Assembly: GCA_030765045.1 (NCBI GenBank)
Contig: CM060964.1
Span: forward strand, 278,473,888-278,537,887
DNA: 64,000 bases
DNA from: Tenodera sinensis
Taxonomy: Eukaryota; Arthropoda; Insecta; Mantodea; Mantidae
Direction: 5' to 3'
In this document: piece after piece, positions 42,547 through 52,529 of the stretch
Numbering within the stretch: position 1 is the first letter of the stretch
How the letters are laid out: every line of letters starts with the position of its first letter
The notes under the pieces: generated by a model
What the model was told of the DNA's origin: nothing
Databases searched by the model: none
The model's input: the letters and a program-made list of their open reading frames with translations, nothing else
Made by a program: the position numbers and the translations under genes

Positions 42547-43401
42547 GTGGACGGAAGATTGACAACACAAGACGGATCCGGCACGTCCAGACAAGAACCG
42601 AGGAACTACGCGGCTGCAGCAAGCAGTGAACAAGAAGGTAACCGCAAGAAAACCTTTAAGCTAATCGTCAAAAGTAAAAACAAGCAGAGCCCTGAATATA
42701 TGAAAACACTGATTAAAACAAAACTGAATCCAATAGAAATGAAAGTCGGAATAAACGCATTCAAAAGATTAAGGAATGGGCAATTAATGATAGAATCAGA
42801 GAATAAGAATGAAATGGACACTGTCTGCATAAATATTAACGAAAAATGCGGGGAAGAGCTGGACGCAAAGATGTTAAACCTTAGAAATCCCAGAATAATC
42901 ATTTTCGACATATCAGAAGAAATTACAATGGATAATGTTCTTCAAGCTATTACAACACAAAATATACTGTTAGAAAACTACAATAATCAAATACAACCAA
43001 AATTCATCTTTGAAGATAGAAAAAAGAACAGGAATTTAGTACTCGAAGTCAGTTCATCAGTAAGAAAAGAAATATTAAATAAGAAACTAAAAATTGGTTG
43101 GAATATATGCAACTGGGATGATTATATTAGAATAAATCGTTGTTATAAATGTAGTAAATATAATCATAAGGCAAAGGACTGTAAAGGAGAGCTAACATGT
43201 CCTAAATGTGCAGATAATCATGCCCTGAGGGACTGTAAAGCAGAGGAAAAAGACTACAAATGTATCAACTGCAGTAACTACAACAAATATAATAAGGGGA
43301 ATGAAGAAAGTACTATTAATGAGAATCATTCTGCACTATCAGTAGACTGTCGAAGTTATCAAATAGCACTACAGAGATTTCAACAAACTATAGACTACTA
43401 A
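42547..43401 (+). CDS. R1/LOA-type ORF1 (Gag-like), N-terminus probably truncated
   Basis: 284 codons are open from GTG 42547; the same frame stays open leftwards into the CA repeat, and the first in-frame ATG is at about 42700, so the natural start seems lost by 5' truncation. After a Lys-rich region with an RRM-like core (KVGINAFKRLRNGQLMIESE ... RIIIFDIS), a CCHC cluster follows: CYKCSKYNHKAKDC, CPKCADNHALRDC and CINCSNYNKYNKGN (about 198-248). It ends YQIALQRFQQTIDY. Stop TAA at 43399-43401 is followed one base later by the ORF2 ATG, a spacing that suggests termination-reinitiation. Its role is element RNA binding. Confidence 0.8.
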   Translation: MDGRLTTQDGSGTSRQEPRNYAAAASSEQEGNRKKTFKLIVKSKNKQSPEYMKTLIKTKLNPIEMKVGINAFKRLRNGQLMIESENKNEMDTVCININEKCGEELDAKMLNLRNPRIIIFDISEEITMDNVLQAITTQNILLENYNNQIQPKFIFEDRKKNRNLVLEVSSSVRKEILNKKLKIGWNICNWDDYIRINRCYKCSKYNHKAKDCKGELTCPKCADNHALRDCKAEEKDYKCINCSNYNKYNKGNEESTINENHSALSVDCRSYQIALQRFQQTIDY

Positions 43402-43402
43402 C

Positions 43403-46400
43403 ATGGACAATACACAAATATCACTAAAATGTGTGCAACTCAACGTCCAACATTCAAGAGTAGCAACATCAAATCTGGTACAATACATGAAGACAAACAA
43501 AATAGATATTGCTTTTATACAAGAACCATATCTCATCCGAAACAAAATAGCAGGAATACCAACATCCATAAAAATACACACACGTGGGAACGGAAAGAGG
43601 AGGACAGCAATACTAATCAACAACAGAGATGTTGATGTAATAACCATAACTCAACTGTCAGACGAAGACTGCCTCGTTGTTGAAGCACACTATAAAGGAT
43701 TAACCATTTTGGGAGCTAGCATGTACTTTGATTACAGAAGAGATATAAACGAAGACATCCATAAAGTAAACAAGATTATAGACATGCAGCGGCGTAAAGG
43801 AATAATATTATCAATGGATAGTAATGCAAGAAGTAATTTATGGCACGATTATATAAATAATCAACGTGGAAGAACTTTAGAAGAATTTATCACTACCAAT
43901 AATCTGTACGTAATGAATGATAACATCCATACACCAACATTCGAAACAGAAAGAGGTAAAAGCTGGATTGATCTAACAGTGGTTAATAACAGAATACTTA
44001 AGTACACAAATGAATGGAAATGTGGAGAGGAAGAAAGTGCATCTGACCACAAAATGATAACCTTTAAGATCAGTGAAATGACCACTACACAAGTAAGAAC
44101 ATGTGATAGTATACGATATATAGTCAACGAAGAGGGGTTCCAAATATTTGACAACGTTCTGACAGTAAAACTAAAGGAAGCTTTTGAATGTGAAAATAAC
44201 ACAAACACTACCCTAGACAGAGAACTAGCAGAAAAAGTCAAGAAGTCCATTGACGTTGAGCAAGGTGTGACGCTAAGTATGAACTGTATAAGCGAAGCAA
44301 GCAAAAGGTCTTTCAGAATTAACAAAGGATCAAATAACAACACCAAAGGAAAATCAGTACCATGGTGGACTACAGAATTAGGAATCTTAAGAAAGAGAGT
44401 AAATGCACTCAGACGTAGATACCAACGAACCATAAACAATGAGGAAATGCGACAAGAGAGAAAAATAAAATACATGGCAGGGAAAAGAGAATACCAAGGC
44501 GCCATAAATTTAGGACGAATCACTTCCTGGAAAAACTTCTGTTCTATAGAAGAAGGATCTAACCCATGGAATGGGGCATACAAAATATCAGCTGGAAAGA
44601 CTAAAAGACCAGCCACATATTCAACACTCCAGAATGAAGATGGATCTTATACAACCGATATGAAGAGTACACTCCACTTAATGCTTAAAAACTTCGTACC
44701 AGATGATGACGAGCTCGACGACAGCACACATCAGAAAGCAATTAGACAACAAGCCAAGGAAATCATAGATTACGCCGATGACATCGAATTTACTCAAGAA
44801 GAAATGTTAGAAGTGATTGAAGGGTTCAATCCTAGGAAGGCACCAGGAGAAGACGGCTTGACTAGTGATATAATATTAAGAGCATACAGACGATACCCTA
44901 TATTTTATACGGAGATCTACAACCAGTGTCTTAGAAAGGGGAAATTCCCATCAATTTGGAAAAGATCAATAATAATTCCAGTAATAAAACCAGGAAAAGA
45001 AAACACAACACAAGTGTCTAAGTACAGACCCATTAGCTTAATAAATGTAGCAGGCAAAGTATTGGAAAAACTTTTAATTGATAGAATTCTCCACCACATA
45101 CATTCGAATAATCTCATGAATGAGAATCAGTATGGATTCATACCTCAAAGAAATACAATAGACGCTGTAATGGCAATGAAAGAATTCGTAGATAAAAATA
45201 TCAGAGAGCATAAATACATTGTGATGACCAGTTTAGATGTCAAAGGAGCGTTCGACGCTGCATGGTGGCCCAGCATACTTAAAAATCTTAAGGATCTTAG
45301 AAGCCCCCGGAACTTATATATGCTATCACAGAATTATTTCAATAATAGAGTAGCAATACTGCAGACAACAGATTACAAAGAAGAAAAGGAGATGAAAAAA
45401 GGCTGCCCACAAGGATCCTGCAGCGGCCCGGGATATTGGAATATTTTGTACATCGAATTCACTCCAAAAACAAAAGTAATAGCATTCGCTGATGACCTAC
45501 TAATATTGACAAAAGGTAAAAGCGTAGAGGAAGCTGAAGCATATGCTAATGAGGATACAAAGAAAATTGAGAAATGGGCAGAACAAAATAAACTAAAATT
45601 TAATGAACAAAAATCAAAAGTTATGCTAGTCGCGAAGAAAAGAACAAGAAATGAGGAAATTAATGTCTACATAAATAACAAGAGGATGGAACAAGTACAG
45701 GAAATGAAATACCTAGGAATCTACATAGATAAAAACTTCACGTTTGATCGACATATAAATCATATAACTGAAAAGACAACAAGCATAACACACGCGTTGG
45801 GAAAAATAGCAAAACTACAATGGGGCTTAGGCCATAAAGCATTAAGCACAATATACAAAGGTGCAATAGTACCAATTCTTACATACGGAGCACCGGTGTG
45901 GGGAGAGGCAGCAAAGAAAACAAAGAACATAGTGAAATTACAAAGGGTCCAAAGATTGATTAACATAAAGATATCGAAAGCATACAGAACAATATCATAC
46001 GATGCATCTTGTATAGTAGCTGGAGTGGAACCAATAACAATAATCATCGAAGGAAAAGCGGACGTGTACAAGGCAATAAAAGACAAGGGAACTTATGATT
46101 CACCAGTGGGGCTAAGTAAATGGCAACACCCTGCAAATAAAATTAAAATCAAGCTAAAGGAAAATGTAGATGAAATAACACACTTTGAGATCTACACTGA
46201 CGGCAGCAAAATGCAAGATAAAATTGGAGCAGGAGCAGCAATATTCAAGAATGAAGATTTAATCAGGTCATTAAAATACAAGTTACATGAGAACTGCTCA
46301 AATAACCAGGCCGAGCAGATAGCTATTCTTCAAGCTCTAAAAGAAATTGAAAAACACACTGTATCAATAGAAGAAAGATCTGTGACAGTTCACACCGACA

Positions 46401-47029
46401 GTCAAGTAACTCTGGCACTTCTAAATAATAATAGAAAGCATCATTCCATAGCTACAGAAATACATGAAACAGTCAAAACATTAAGTCAGAAACAATGGAA
46501 AATTCAATTCAATTGGGTTAAAGCACATGTAGGAATTCCAGGAAACGAGTTGGCAGACAAAATAGCAAAACAAGCAGCACAAGACGATGGAACTCAAATT
46601 ATTTATGACAAGATACCTAAATCTACCATTATATCACAAATTAATGAAAGAATAGTACAACAGTGGCAGAATAGGTGGGACCAAACTACAAAAGGGCCTA
46701 TAACAAAGTCGTTTTTTCCCTCCGTCAAAGAAAGACTGAAATTAAAATTACCAATTGCCCCCTGCTTTACAGCATTAATAACAGGACACGGAAAGACCAA
46801 GTCATACCTGCACAAATTCAAAATAATAGATGACCCCACATGTCCCTGTAATAAAGGACAACAAACAGTACAACATATAATTTATGAATGTCAAGAAACA
46901 CAAAAACAACGAATAAAGCTGAAAGAAGATATTAAGAAGAATGGAGGCAGCTGGCCAGTCACTACACATCAATTAGTAACAAAGCATTTGAAGGCTTTCA
47001 AAGAATTCTGCATCGCACTAGAACTGTGA
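43403..47029 (+). CDS. R1/LOA-type ORF2: endonuclease, RT, RNase H, intact
   Basis: 1208 residues from ATG 43403, no stop or frameshift. The APE-type endonuclease occupies about 1-225 (FIQEPYLI, SMDSNARSNLWH, WIDLTVVN, SDHKMITF). The RT spans about 470-760: RKAPGEDGLTSDI, YRPISLINVAGKVLEKL, YGFIPQRNTIDAV, SLDVKGAFDAAWW, GCPQGSCSGPGYWNILY and the intact active site FADDLLIL near residue 694. A thumb with TYGAPVWGEAAKK follows. RNase H (about 927-1060) has IYTDGSKMQDKIGAGAA, NNQAEQIAILQAL, VHTDSQVTLALL and WVKAHVGIPGNELADKIA. A C-terminal CPCNKGQQTVQHIIYEC knuckle lies near 1146. All catalytic motifs look complete, so it could be active or recently so. Confidence 0.92.
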   Translation: MDNTQISLKCVQLNVQHSRVATSNLVQYMKTNKIDIAFIQEPYLIRNKIAGIPTSIKIHTRGNGKRRTAILINNRDVDVITITQLSDEDCLVVEAHYKGLTILGASMYFDYRRDINEDIHKVNKIIDMQRRKGIILSMDSNARSNLWHDYINNQRGRTLEEFITTNNLYVMNDNIHTPTFETERGKSWIDLTVVNNRILKYTNEWKCGEEESASDHKMITFKISEMTTTQVRTCDSIRYIVNEEGFQIFDNVLTVKLKEAFECENNTNTTLDRELAEKVKKSIDVEQGVTLSMNCISEASKRSFRINKGSNNNTKGKSVPWWTTELGILRKRVNALRRRYQRTINNEEMRQERKIKYMAGKREYQGAINLGRITSWKNFCSIEEGSNPWNGAYKISAGKTKRPATYSTLQNEDGSYTTDMKSTLHLMLKNFVPDDDELDDSTHQKAIRQQAKEIIDYADDIEFTQEEMLEVIEGFNPRKAPGEDGLTSDIILRAYRRYPIFYTEIYNQCLRKGKFPSIWKRSIIIPVIKPGKENTTQVSKYRPISLINVAGKVLEKLLIDRILHHIHSNNLMNENQYGFIPQRNTIDAVMAMKEFVDKNIREHKYIVMTSLDVKGAFDAAWWPSILKNLKDLRSPRNLYMLSQNYFNNRVAILQTTDYKEEKEMKKGCPQGSCSGPGYWNILYIEFTPKTKVIAFADDLLILTKGKSVEEAEAYANEDTKKIEKWAEQNKLKFNEQKSKVMLVAKKRTRNEEINVYINNKRMEQVQEMKYLGIYIDKNFTFDRHINHITEKTTSITHALGKIAKLQWGLGHKALSTIYKGAIVPILTYGAPVWGEAAKKTKNIVKLQRVQRLINIKISKAYRTISYDASCIVAGVEPITIIIEGKADVYKAIKDKGTYDSPVGLSKWQHPANKIKIKLKENVDEITHFEIYTDGSKMQDKIGAGAAIFKNEDLIRSLKYKLHENCSNNQAEQIAILQALKEIEKHTVSIEERSVTVHTDSQVTLALLNNNRKHHSIATEIHETVKTLSQKQWKIQFNWVKAHVGIPGNELADKIAKQAAQDDGTQIIYDKIPKSTIISQINERIVQQWQNRWDQTTKGPITKSFFPSVKERLKLKLPIAPCFTALITGHGKTKSYLHKFKIIDDPTCPCNKGQQTVQHIIYECQETQKQRIKLKEDIKKNGGSWPVTTHQLVTKHLKAFKEFCIALEL

Positions 47030-47225
47030 GAAATGAACTATACAGTGAAAAAGAGAAGATACGAGTTTACCAAACATCAGTAACAATTACTAAAATTGTG
47101 GACTATTAAAGTGATCAAGCAAAGCACAAAACAATTGAGTGAAATTAATGCATGTAATGTTACTTTGTAATGGGGCATGCTGCCTAATTTCAATAAAGAG
47201 TGTTATTGAAAAAAAAAAAAAAAAA

Positions 47226-47238
47226 CCACACACACGCA

Positions 47239-47301
<63 letters not shown>

Positions 47302-47445
47302 GTATGTGTGCATGCACACTCACAGCGAGAGATCTTTTTCTAAACATTTTTTGGATTCTGGGGGCCTCAAAACATGTATTCGCAAAAAATCCCAACATCA
47401 AATTTTTGGCTGGAATATAGTACTTCCTCTACTTACTGTAAGTAT
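47226..47445 (-). repeat. Right part of the 0.55-kb repeat and its microsatellite
   Basis: The AC/ACGC run (47226-47300) continues the microsatellite of 42453-42516. GGATTCTGGGGGCCTCAAAAC and CCAACATCAAATTTTTGGCT match the left part of the repeat as seen at 28600-28700. It ends TACTTCCTCTACTTACTG. Confidence 0.75.
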
Positions 47446-47472
47446 AAAGTAGAGAAAGTATAAGGTACTTAC

Positions 47473-47659
47473 CTAAAACACTAAAATAATCCTGTAAGTC
47501 AACTATATAATTTAAAGAATCAGACGATTTTTCAAGTACAGGAGGGCTGCTACAAAGCTTGAGGAGATCTTTCAATGGTTTTCTGTATTTTAGAATTTTA
47601 TCCACATGCTCTGATAAAAATGTTAACACAGCAGTAACAAGAGAAATATCCTTCAACAT
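47473..47659 (-). CDS. Internal exon of an unidentified host gene (exon a)
   Basis: 187 bp open on the minus strand. The acceptor is TTAATAACTGTCAG right of 47659 and a consensus donor, TTTTAG|GTAAGTACC, at 47473/47472. It is entered in phase 0 and left in phase 1. The peptide (MLKDISLVTAVLTFLSEHVD ... SLNYIVDLQDYFSVL) is helical and leucine-rich. Joining to exon b completes a Gly codon. The ATG at its first base is probably internal. Confidence 0.6.
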
Positions 47660-48400
47660 CTGACAGTTATTAAGGAAAATGATTTTATACCTGAAGTGAG
47701 TAGTAATAAGAAGTATGTTGATAACTAAAGGGTAAGTTGGAGTCTACAAACTTAACTTTCTTATTCCCTTGAAGTCTTTGTCTTCTGGATGACTGGTGGG
47801 GGAAATTCAATGCTTATTGCTAATTTAAACAGAATATTGATACTACAGGTACAAAGATGTGCCTAAAAAGCATGTACAAACTAGGAAGTACAAGAACATG
47901 TAGACCAATTTTTATAAAGAAAAAGATTTTAACTGTAACTTCAACATATATTTATAAACTTAGATTACTTGTGCAACAAACTGAAAAGAATGTAAGCAGA
48001 AATAACAAACATCATGACTTTAGTAGAAAGGGACGTGAGAGTTATCATAGGAATAGAACAGCAAGTAGGTCTGCTGAGAAATATCCTTTTATAAAAGGTA
48101 CCTATTATATTTTATGACAAGTTGCCTAAACAACCTAAAATGCTTAAATGTGAAAACTTTATAAAATAATCTAAAAATGCATTTAAAAGAAAGGTGTATG
48201 CACAGATTAGATAGATTTTAGATTATATATAATATGACTTTTATTATCTAAAATAAATGAATTTATATCTGCAATTTATTTTATTTTATAATCGTAATTT
48301 GTCTTCATAGTTTCGTAATGTGGATTTTGACAATGCTTAAAACATTTTTATGCTCACAGACAAATAAACCATTATTGTTATTACTTAATTATTATAGTTA
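47660..48400. other. Intron-like AT-rich stretch
   Basis: No coding motif or repeat was recognised. Confidence 0.4.
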
Positions 48401-48403
48401 TGG

Positions 48404-48448
48404 ACATCATCGTCATCGTCATCGTCGTCATCGTCGTCGTCGTCGTCG

Positions 48449-48528
<80 letters not shown>

Positions 48529-48530
48529 GT
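48404..48530 (+). repeat. (CAT)n/(CGT)n microsatellite
   Basis: About 125 bp of ATC/GTC triplets, pure CAT in the second half (48449-48527). The poly-His and poly-Met open frames here are artefacts. Confidence 0.95.
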
Positions 48531-48539
48531 TAAACTTGG

Positions 48540-49780
48540 ATAACTTGAAACCGAAGGGACCACCAGAAAGTTAATTAACAGTTTGAATTAGAACATTTTT
48601 AATTTCTTAAATGCTTCAATTAAAATATATCTAAATTAAATTACAGGTACAAGAAGAACAAAATTACACTATCTGGATGTACAGGTATTTAATCAATATG
48701 CGGTATTCATAGTGTTAAAACACAGCACAGTACAATTTCAGCTGTTAAAGAAGCTTGATATCTGCGTTTATTTTAGCATTTAATCTTACACTCATACAAA
48801 ATTCTTCAATTTTTTAAATGATTGAAATATTGTTTTACTCAGATTTTGCTCTCCCTCAACATAGCATCTTAATTGTTGCATATATAGAACAGTATTTCCT
48901 CAAATTTAACAAACAACCTTGACTGACCAATATTCCTTCACTCAATTTCAATTCAACTAATACTGAATTATCCAATCAAATTACAGAAGATTAGTTAATA
49001 CTGCTTTGTGTAGGGATGTCAAGGGACCTTGCTTAAAGTTTGAATTGTTCATGATTTCAAATTAAATAATTTTGAAATAATCAAGTTTGATTGTATCATC
49101 ATTGTCTTTATCATTATGTGATCCTAGTGCTTGAAAATGTAAGTTTTCTCCTATTGTTATTTCTATTGAGATTTTGGTTCTTTTTTTGTAATTGGGCATC
49201 TGGCTCTCTTTTGTAGTAGTTGTTCTAAAAGTGTGTTGTAACTGCTGACTTACCCTTTTGCTTGGTCAGTACAAAAAGTAGACTGTAATAAAAGTGTCTG
49301 TTCTGGTTTCCAGACTAATAACCAGTGGCAAAGCGTGAAGTAACAGGGTAGACAGATTCATCTTGGCCTCATCCTTCACCATCGACATGCTTCGGGATAA
49401 ACTAGCTTTTTCTTTCTGATAATGTGACTGCTCACCCCTAATTTAAGTTGGCAAACGCCAATGTGGGTCAATGACATGACCACATGAGATGCCTTTGCTT
49501 TCATAGAGGGGTTGTAAGGTTGTGCATACATAATGGTACACCGCTTACAGTTTGTTCATCAGCTTATTGCCCCTGGCAAGAATGTAGCTAGCAATACGTC
49601 AGTAAACAACTACAGGTAAACAACTCCAGGTAAACAGAGATAGCAGATGCTTCAGTTTATGTTTACAGCAATGGTGCCAACCCTGGAATGTGTATTCATG
49701 CTAGACTAAAGCAAAGAAGCTGCTCAGAATAGCGACTTTTAAATGCTACTCTCTTCATGCAATATATTTAACTTATAAAG
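48540..49780. other. AT-rich stretch without recognised features
   Basis: No gene or repeat was recognised. Confidence 0.4.
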
Positions 49781-49784
49781 CAAC

Positions 49785-50700
49785 AGACTTATCTGAAACA
49801 AGTGGAGTAGCCAGCTCAGAGCCAGACTCATTTTCACAGGAGGAGGTCGAACAAGAAGAATCGTGGCTCTCATGCCCCAGTGAAATGACCATACTGTCGA
49901 TGATGTTTTCAAGTATACCGTCTTTTTCCCCAGCAATCATTCTGCACCTTTTCTACACATTTACAAAACCCTTGCCAATCTGTTTTGGTCACAAATGATA
50001 CATCCTCAGAGTTATACCATGCAATTTCTGTAAAGATAAGTCAACTGTTACATTAATTTCCCTGACTATTCATTTTACTTTGGCCCAAGTTAGTTCTATG
50101 GGATTTAGGTCACACATGCATGGGGCAAACGACTGTGTGGCCAATTGAAAACAAAAATGTGTCCACTTTAAACACCTCTTTAGGTTTCTTTGTTTCAATT
50201 AGTCTGTAAAGATTTGTTTTACACTTAGAATTGTCACTCTGAACCCCTTTTTTCTGTAACCACAATATGAGTATCATAACAAATTTCACAGAACCCCTAA
50301 GGGGGGGGGGGGGGGGGGTGTATCCATCTGCATACTGATGATAAGGGGCATTGTCCAACACAACAGAAGATGGGGCAAATTAGAATCCAGCTTTTCTGGA
50401 ACCCATTTTTCAAAGTTCACATGGTTCAGTCCATGATAATTGCATTGTCCCGGACTTGTAAACGAGAAGAGAATTTTCCAGAAAGCCATTTACACTACCT
50501 GGATGTACTGTCATCAGCTTATTCCATGCATTATTGCTTATATGAATGCCAAATTCGTCCTCACTTTGCCAGCACTTGCCGAATGTGATGTTACTGTCCA
50601 CTCAGTTTTCATCAATATAGAAGATATTTCTCCCAATTTCTCGCAAATGCTTTATTTTAATCAGATAATCGTGTCTCCAAGCCACGATGTGAGAACGTTC
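49785..50700 (-). pseudogene. Decayed DDE transposase (Tc1/mariner superfamily, DDE_3-like)
   Basis: In minus-strand order and several frames: YDYLIKIKHLREIGRNIFYI-type sequence with a YIDEN motif (normally YLDETW), FGKCWQSEDEFG, LMTVHPGSVNGFLENSLLV, FEKWVPEKLDSNLP, LDNAPYHQ carrying the second catalytic Asp, KKPKEVFKVDTFLFSIGHTV, DLNPIELTWAKVK carrying the final acidic residue, then a short Ser/Glu-rich end. A run of 18 G at 50301-50318 sits just after the DNAPYH motif and breaks the frame. No terminal inverted repeats were found. Confidence 0.7.
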
Positions 50701-50719
50701 TCTAAGTACCTTTGTTTTG

Positions 50720-51450
50720 TTTTGTTAAAAATTTTCCATGTAAAGGGTATCTTAGGGTGAAGCAGTTTTCTGCAAAATCTTTGCGCCTCATCCTTGAAAG
50801 GCATTAAACTTAAATACCAACTTTGGTTTTAACTGACTTTTCATTTTTACTTTCTCTACTGGTAAGTAGGGGAAGTATTGTATTCCACCCAAAAATTCGA
50901 TGTCAAGATTTCACTAGAAATATATGTTTTGAGACCCCTGAATCCAAAAAAAGGATTTTTAGAAAAAGGTCCGTGTGTGTCTCTGTGTGTCAGTCTGTCA
51001 GTCTGTGGACAGCATAGCTCAAAAATGAAAAGCCGGTTAAAAACCAAAGTTGGTATTTAAGTTTAATGTCTTTCAAGGATGCGACACAAAGATTTTGAAG
51101 AAGATAGCCCCACCCTAAACTACCCTTTAAATGGAAAATTTTTCAAAAATTTTGATTTTCTTGAAAATGGCTCTAACAATTTTGATTAAAATGTCATATG
51201 TTTGAGATATTTTTATGACAAATGAAATTTATATCTTGAATTTTCTGGCTATAGCCCCTGTAGTCATATTTACTCTGGACGGCTTTTGCATAACTGGTAA
51301 ACCGTTAGAGATAGACCAAATTATACTATACAAAAAATGTAGATCTTGCTAAAATACACAATTTATGTCTAAATAAATTTTCTTGTAGGGTGAACCATTT
51401 CGGAAATATTACTTGTTATATGTGTGAGTTTCAGAAAACTTAGAACTTTC
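50720..51450 (+). repeat. Unclassified 0.55-kb interspersed repeat, full copy
   Basis: The plus-strand copy runs from TACTGGTAAGTAGGGGAAG (about 50858) through CACCCAAAAATTCGATGTC, GTGTGTCAGTCTGTC, TTTCAAGGATGCGACACAAA, CACCCTAAACTACCCTTTAA and TGGTAAACCGTTAGAGATAG to about 51450. An inverted partial copy (50727-50845, TTCCATGTAAAGGGTATC ... CTTTGGTTTTAACTGAC) precedes it, so the two form an inverted pair. Confidence 0.7.
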
Positions 51451-51689
51451 GTGAAATGGATCATCGTTGTTCATTTGTTTATATGTTAAGTGTGCAAAGA
51501 CAGCAGAATCTCAAACATTTGACTATCGCACAAAGCCTACTGTATTCTAACATTCCCCTTGCACCTACAAATAAATAAGCAATAAGATAATTTGTACAAA
51601 TGTTTATCTTAACTAACACGAAGAAGATATAGGAATAAGAGTTTGTAAGAATGGTTAGTACAAGAGTAGAGAAAGTCATGTGAGTGTAA

Positions 51690-51782
51690 CACATTAGATT
51701 TTTGAGTTATGCTTTCCAAAGACTGACAGACAGACATGCAGGCACAGACAGACAGAAAGACAGACAGACAGACAGACAGACA

Positions 51783-51833
<51 letters not shown>

Positions 51834-51935
51834 CTTTGTCTAAAAATACTTTTTTTGGACTCAAGAAGCTTCAAAACATATATTTCTGGTGAAATCTTGA
51901 CATCAAATTTTTTGAGTAGAATAGAATACTTCCTT
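51690..51935 (-). repeat. Partial 0.55-kb repeat with GACA/CA microsatellite
   Basis: A tandem GACA run (51745-51783) and CA run (51784-51833) are followed by TTGGACTCAAGAAGCTTCAA and ATATTTCTGGTGAAATCTTG, matching the repeat at 28610-28660. The microsatellite always sits at the same place in the repeat. Confidence 0.7.
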
Positions 51936-51939
51936 CTAT

Positions 51940-52500
51940 TTAGTCACGTGAGTGCAAAACATCAGATTTTTTCCATTTTTGTTTCCATTTTTTTTTTTTC
52001 ATTTTTCTTTCCATATTTTCCATTCTGTAGTTTACATTTTTCAATTCAGTTGTCATATTTGTTTCCATCTGCCACATTCTTGAATTCATTTTATTTCCCA
52101 TTATGTCCATCTTGGACAGCATTTGTTTTATCAACTGTTCCATATCGTAGCTTTCGTTGTACTCCTGATACCAATTGTGACAACTTTACTTTTTTAACTA
52201 CTTCATTTTTTATTAAAACATCAGAATGACACTGAGCAAGAGCACAGTTGAATAATAATGAATACTACACAAAGAAAAGCTAATTGACAAGGCCATGTGA
52301 ATGTAATACACATTCCTGTTTCAATCATATAGAAAACTGTATGAATTGTACGTCGAAGAGGAAGCAGTGAAAGAAATGTGATTCTGCTTAGTAAAGGAAA
52401 AATGAGTAGAAGAACCATGTGAATGTTATACGTTGTACTTATATTTAAAATGTATGGAAAAATGTATGAATTGTATGAAATAATTGTGATAATACTTTTC
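51940..52500. other. Low-complexity region with a coiled-coil-like minus-strand frame
   Basis: The minus strand 51940-52143 reads MEQLIKQMLSKMDIMGNKMN and ENMERKMKKKKWKQKWKK, reminiscent of coiled-coil gag N-termini, but it is short and Lys-rich. Nothing else is recognised. Confidence 0.3.
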
Positions 52501-52529
52501 CGAGGAAGTCTTTCGCAAACTTTCGAAAG

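Larger units (their letters stand above)
42516..47225 (+). mobile_element. R1/LOA-type LINE inserted in an AC/ACGC microsatellite
   Basis: A slightly 5'-truncated ORF1, an intact ORF2, a short 3' UTR with AATAAA (47191-47196) and a poly(A) (47209-47225) are flanked on both sides by CA- and ACGC-type repeats of one interrupted copy of the 0.55-kb repeat. This is the best-preserved element of the window. Insertion into AC-type microsatellites is known for Waldo and Mino elements of the R1 clade; RNase H in ORF2 fits the LOA branch better. Because the target is repetitive, a duplication cannot be measured. Confidence 0.85.

Noticed and set aside
48318..48563. Poly-His and poly-Met open frames
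   Set aside because: Artefacts of the CAT microsatellite.
49739..49936. Minus-strand frame as a further host exon
   Set aside because: It is the decayed end of the DDE transposase, read partly in the wrong frame.
51702..52229. 175-codon plus-strand frame
   Set aside because: Mostly GACA/CA microsatellite followed by AT-rich sequence.
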